Source of the DNA: Rubrolithibacter danxiaensis
GTDB taxonomy: Bacteria; Bacteroidota; Bacteroidia; Sphingobacteriales; Sphingobacteriaceae
DNA: 64,000 bases
NCBI RefSeq assembly: GCF_047272945.1
Contig: NZ_JBKOPS010000004.1
Coordinates: 124,001-188,000, forward strand
Reading direction: 5' to 3'
Part shown: positions 61,765-64,000 of the stretch, one piece after another
How positions within the stretch are numbered: position 1 is the first letter of the stretch
Layout of the letters: each line of letters begins with the position of its first letter
Made by a program: the position numbers and the translations under genes
The notes under the pieces: model-generated
Told to the model about the DNA's origin: nothing
Database searches by the model: none
Seen by the model: the letters and a program-made list of their open reading frames with translations, nothing else

Positions 61765-64000
61765 ATGAGTAACTGGTTTAAACGTAATGGCATTCATTTA
61801 GCTGTTATTGCAATTTTCGCTGTAATATGTTTTGTATATTTTAGTCCGGCGCTTGGTGGTAAAGTACTTTTTCAAAGTGATGTACTCGCTGCACAGGCTA
61901 TGCAAAAGGAAATCATGGACTTCAAAGCTCAGGACGGTACTGCTCCGCTTTGGACAAATTCCATGTTCGGCGGTATGCCTGCTTACCAGATCTGGGCTCA
62001 GTATCCTAAAAACGTTACTACCTACATTATTTCGTTCTTTAAAACTGTTTTCCCTAATCCTGTAGATACCGTTCTTTTATATCTCCTGGGAGCTTATTTA
62101 TTGTTTTGCGTTTTAAGAGTAAAACCCTGGCTTGCTGCCGCAGGAGCTTTCGCATTTGCTTTTTCAACCTACAACTTTGTTATTATCGAAGCAGGGCATG
62201 CAAACCAGGCAATGGCCATTGCTTTTTTCGCCCCTATTTTAGCCGCTATTATCCTTACGTTAAGAGGCCGCTATATATTAGGTTCTTCACTCATGGCACT
62301 ATTTCTTGCCATAGAAATCAGAACGAATCACGTTCAAATGACCTATTACCTGTTAATTTCCTTATTGATCTTTTTAGGTATCGAACTTTATCACGCCATT
62401 AAGGAAAAGAAAACAACCAGCTTTTTTAAATCTATTGGTTTTCTTGCTGGTGCAACTGTGCTCGCAATAGCTGTAAATGCAGGCACACTGTGGACCACTT
62501 ATGAATACGGGCAGGAATCTATCCGTGGTAAATCTAATTTAACTGCGGATAAAGCCACACAGCAAACTGGAGTAGACCGGGAATATGCCTATCACTGGAG
62601 CCAGGGAGTTGGAGAAACCATTACCTTTCTTGTCCCGAATGCTTTTGGCGGATCTTCTTCATTACAGGCACTGGACGAAAGCTCTGAAGTGGCAAGAACA
62701 CTTATTAATCGCGGTGTTCCTGCAGATCAGGCAACAGGTTTTGCGAAGCAGATGTCTACTTACTGGGGAGAAAAACCAGGTACATCCGGCCCGTTTTACT
62801 TCGGCGCCATTACCTGTTTCCTCTTTGTATTGGGGTTATTTATAGTAAAAAACCGGTTAAAATGGTGGGTGCTGGCAGCTACTCTGCTCAGTATGTTCCT
62901 TTCATTTGGGAAGAACCTGCCTTTTATCTCTGATCTGTTTTTTGATTATTTCCCACTGTATAATAAATTCAGAGCTGTTGAATCTAATTTAGCAGTTGCC
63001 GGGTTTCTGTTCCCTATATTAGCAGTTTTAGCGGTAAAAGAAATTGTAACAGAAAAATTTGATCAAAAGAAACTGCAGAAGCAATTGCTTTACTCCCTGT
63101 ATATTACCGGAGGTATTCTGCTTGTCATTCTTATTGTTCCTACCTTATTTTTTGATTTTAAACCTTCAAGTCACCAGCAATTCATACAGCAATTAGCGCA
63201 GGCAATAGGCGGAGACCAGAACTTTGCCAATTCGATAGCAAATTCACTGGTACAGGATCGTATTTCAATGGCACGCGGCGACGCTTTCCGTTCCTTAATT
63301 TTTGTATTGATAGGTGCCGGATTGCTTTGGGCCTTAATTAAACAAAAGATCAGTTCGCAAATTGCCCTCATTGGCCTGTCTGTTGCAGTTTTGGTTGATA
63401 TGTGGGGTGTGGACAGGCGTTATCTAAATAACGCGAATTTCGTAGATGACTCACAAATAAAACAAACGTTTCAGGCCCGGGAGGTTGATGAATTGATCAG
63501 GCGTGATACAAGCCTGGACTATCGCGTGCTTGATTTAACGATCCCTACTTTTACAAGTTCAACAGCTTCTTATTTCCATAAAACAATAGGCGGTTACCAT
63601 GCGGCAAAACTAAAGCGTTTCCAGGAACTGATTGAGCATCAGTTCAGCAATTCAATCAATGAAGACGTGCTGGATATGCTGAATACAAAATACATTATAA
63701 CGGCAGATCAAAGCGGTCAGTCGCAAAAAATTCAGAACCGTGCTACCGCTTGTGGCAATGCCTGGTTTGTTCAAAAAGTTACTTTCGTAAAAACCAACGA
63801 TGAGGAGATGAAGGCTATTAACAGCTTCGATCCTAAGAAGGAAGCCTTTGTAAACGATGAATTTAAATCACTGATAGACACTCAAAAGGCTCAATTCAGC
63901 CCCAACGATTTTATAAAACTCGTAAACTATCGCCCGGATCATTTAACTTATGAATATTCTGCCGGACATCCAGAAATTGCGGTATTTGCAGAAATATGGT
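61765..64000 (+). CDS. YfhO-like large membrane protein (3' end outside window)
   Basis: The frame runs from ATG 61765 to the window end with no stop (745 codons seen). It encodes MSNWFKRNGIHLAVIAIFAV, then many membrane helices. An early periplasmic loop has LFQSDVLAAQAMQKEIMDF and APLWTNSMFGGMPAYQIW, the pattern of YfhO/GT-C-like proteins. Further loops carry NHVQMTYYLL, YEYGQESIRGKS and YFPLYNKFRAVESNLAVAG. GT-C proteins use polyprenyl-linked sugars. Bacillus YfhO glycosylates lipoteichoic acid, but the role in Bacteroidota is unknown. Short open frames in other phases here (61832-62065, 62106-62402, 62585-62845) are shadows. Confidence 0.85.
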   Translation, partial: MSNWFKRNGIHLAVIAIFAVICFVYFSPALGGKVLFQSDVLAAQAMQKEIMDFKAQDGTAPLWTNSMFGGMPAYQIWAQYPKNVTTYIISFFKTVFPNPVDTVLLYLLGAYLLFCVLRVKPWLAAAGAFAFAFSTYNFVIIEAGHANQAMAIAFFAPILAAIILTLRGRYILGSSLMALFLAIEIRTNHVQMTYYLLISLLIFLGIELYHAIKEKKTTSFFKSIGFLAGATVLAIAVNAGTLWTTYEYGQESIRGKSNLTADKATQQTGVDREYAYHWSQGVGETITFLVPNAFGGSSSLQALDESSEVARTLINRGVPADQATGFAKQMSTYWGEKPGTSGPFYFGAITCFLFVLGLFIVKNRLKWWVLAATLLSMFLSFGKNLPFISDLFFDYFPLYNKFRAVESNLAVAGFLFPILAVLAVKEIVTEKFDQKKLQKQLLYSLYITGGILLVILIVPTLFFDFKPSSHQQFIQQLAQAIGGDQNFANSIANSLVQDRISMARGDAFRSLIFVLIGAGLLWALIKQKISSQIALIGLSVAVLVDMWGVDRRYLNNANFVDDSQIKQTFQAREVDELIRRDTSLDYRVLDLTIPTFTSSTASYFHKTIGGYHAAKLKRFQELIEHQFSNSINEDVLDMLNTKYIITADQSGQSQKIQNRATACGNAWFVQKVTFVKTNDEEMKAINSFDPKKEAFVNDEFKSLIDTQKAQFSPNDFIKLVNYRPDHLTYEYSAGHPEIAVFAEIW

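Noticed and set aside
61832..62845. Three short open frames in another phase, suggesting a frameshifted gene
   Set aside because: The frame starting at ATG 61765 stays open through the whole region to the window end and encodes a coherent membrane protein, so the short frames are shadows and no frameshift is needed.
1..64000. tRNA, rRNA, CRISPR arrays, transposases or integrases
   Set aside because: Reading through the intergenic spaces I saw no cloverleaf-like gene, regularly spaced repeats, transposase motifs or terminal inverted repeats. Intergenic space is small, so little is likely to be hidden.

Overview
The window is chromosomal DNA from a Bacteroidota bacterium, most likely a Sphingobacteriaceae member (Pedobacter-like). 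The main reasons are exact or near copies of the Bacteroidota -7 promoter element TAnnTTTG ahead of several genes, weak Shine-Dalgarno sequences, families largely confined to this phylum (DUF2480, DUF4834, DUF6427, Bacteroidota-type multi-SLBB export proteins), and an overall AT-rich composition. Genus assignment is inference.

Layout. Positions 2-685 are the 3' end of dxs, followed by a convergent outer-membrane barrel gene (698-2308). Positions 2414-15151 (+) form polysaccharide cluster 1: flippase, GT2, polymerase, three GT4 enzymes, a hexapeptide acyltransferase, a WcaJ-type initiating phosphotransferase, then a SLBB export protein and a chain-length protein. Positions 15166-45803 (-) form cluster 2, which meets cluster 1 tail to tail. 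In transcription order it has rfbA, gmd, a second SLBB exporter, a UDP-HexNAc dehydrogenase, a second chain-length protein, a complete pseudaminic acid pathway (pseB, C, F, H-like, G-GNAT, I), a candidate CMP-sugar glycosyltransferase, a second flippase, GT4, epimerase, GT2, a second polymerase, GT4, GT2, then a WbpV/WbpL/WbpM-like trio, and finally two Wzi-like barrels separated by an unknown lipoprotein. The two clusters therefore supply two initiating enzymes, two flippases, two polymerases, two chain-length proteins and two outer-membrane exporters. Neither chain-length protein carries a Wzc-type kinase domain. The part of cluster 2 around 23-32.5 kb is visibly more AT-rich and looks like the exchangeable, strain-specific core.

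Positions 45889-58605 (-) are housekeeping and envelope genes: DUF3109, DUF3108, DUF2480, ppiD, lptC, an outer-membrane barrel, coaX, purQ, a DUF6427 membrane protein, a GT-B glycosyltransferase, an LpxH-like phosphoesterase with an overlapping 36-residue membrane peptide upstream, DinB, a YjjG-like HAD phosphatase and upp. Positions 58803-64000 (+) carry uvrB, a tandem duplication that copies the first codons of ywbE, ywbE itself, a DUF4834 gene, and a large YfhO-like membrane protein cut by the window end.

The most interesting points are the nonulosonic acid module with two GNAT acyltransferase domains and an unassigned HP-motif transferase, the Wzi-lipoprotein-Wzi unit, the uvrB/ywbE duplication, the terminator-like hairpin in the upp-uvrB divergent region, and the 36-residue overlapping peptide. 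No tRNA, rRNA, CRISPR array or insertion sequence was recognised.
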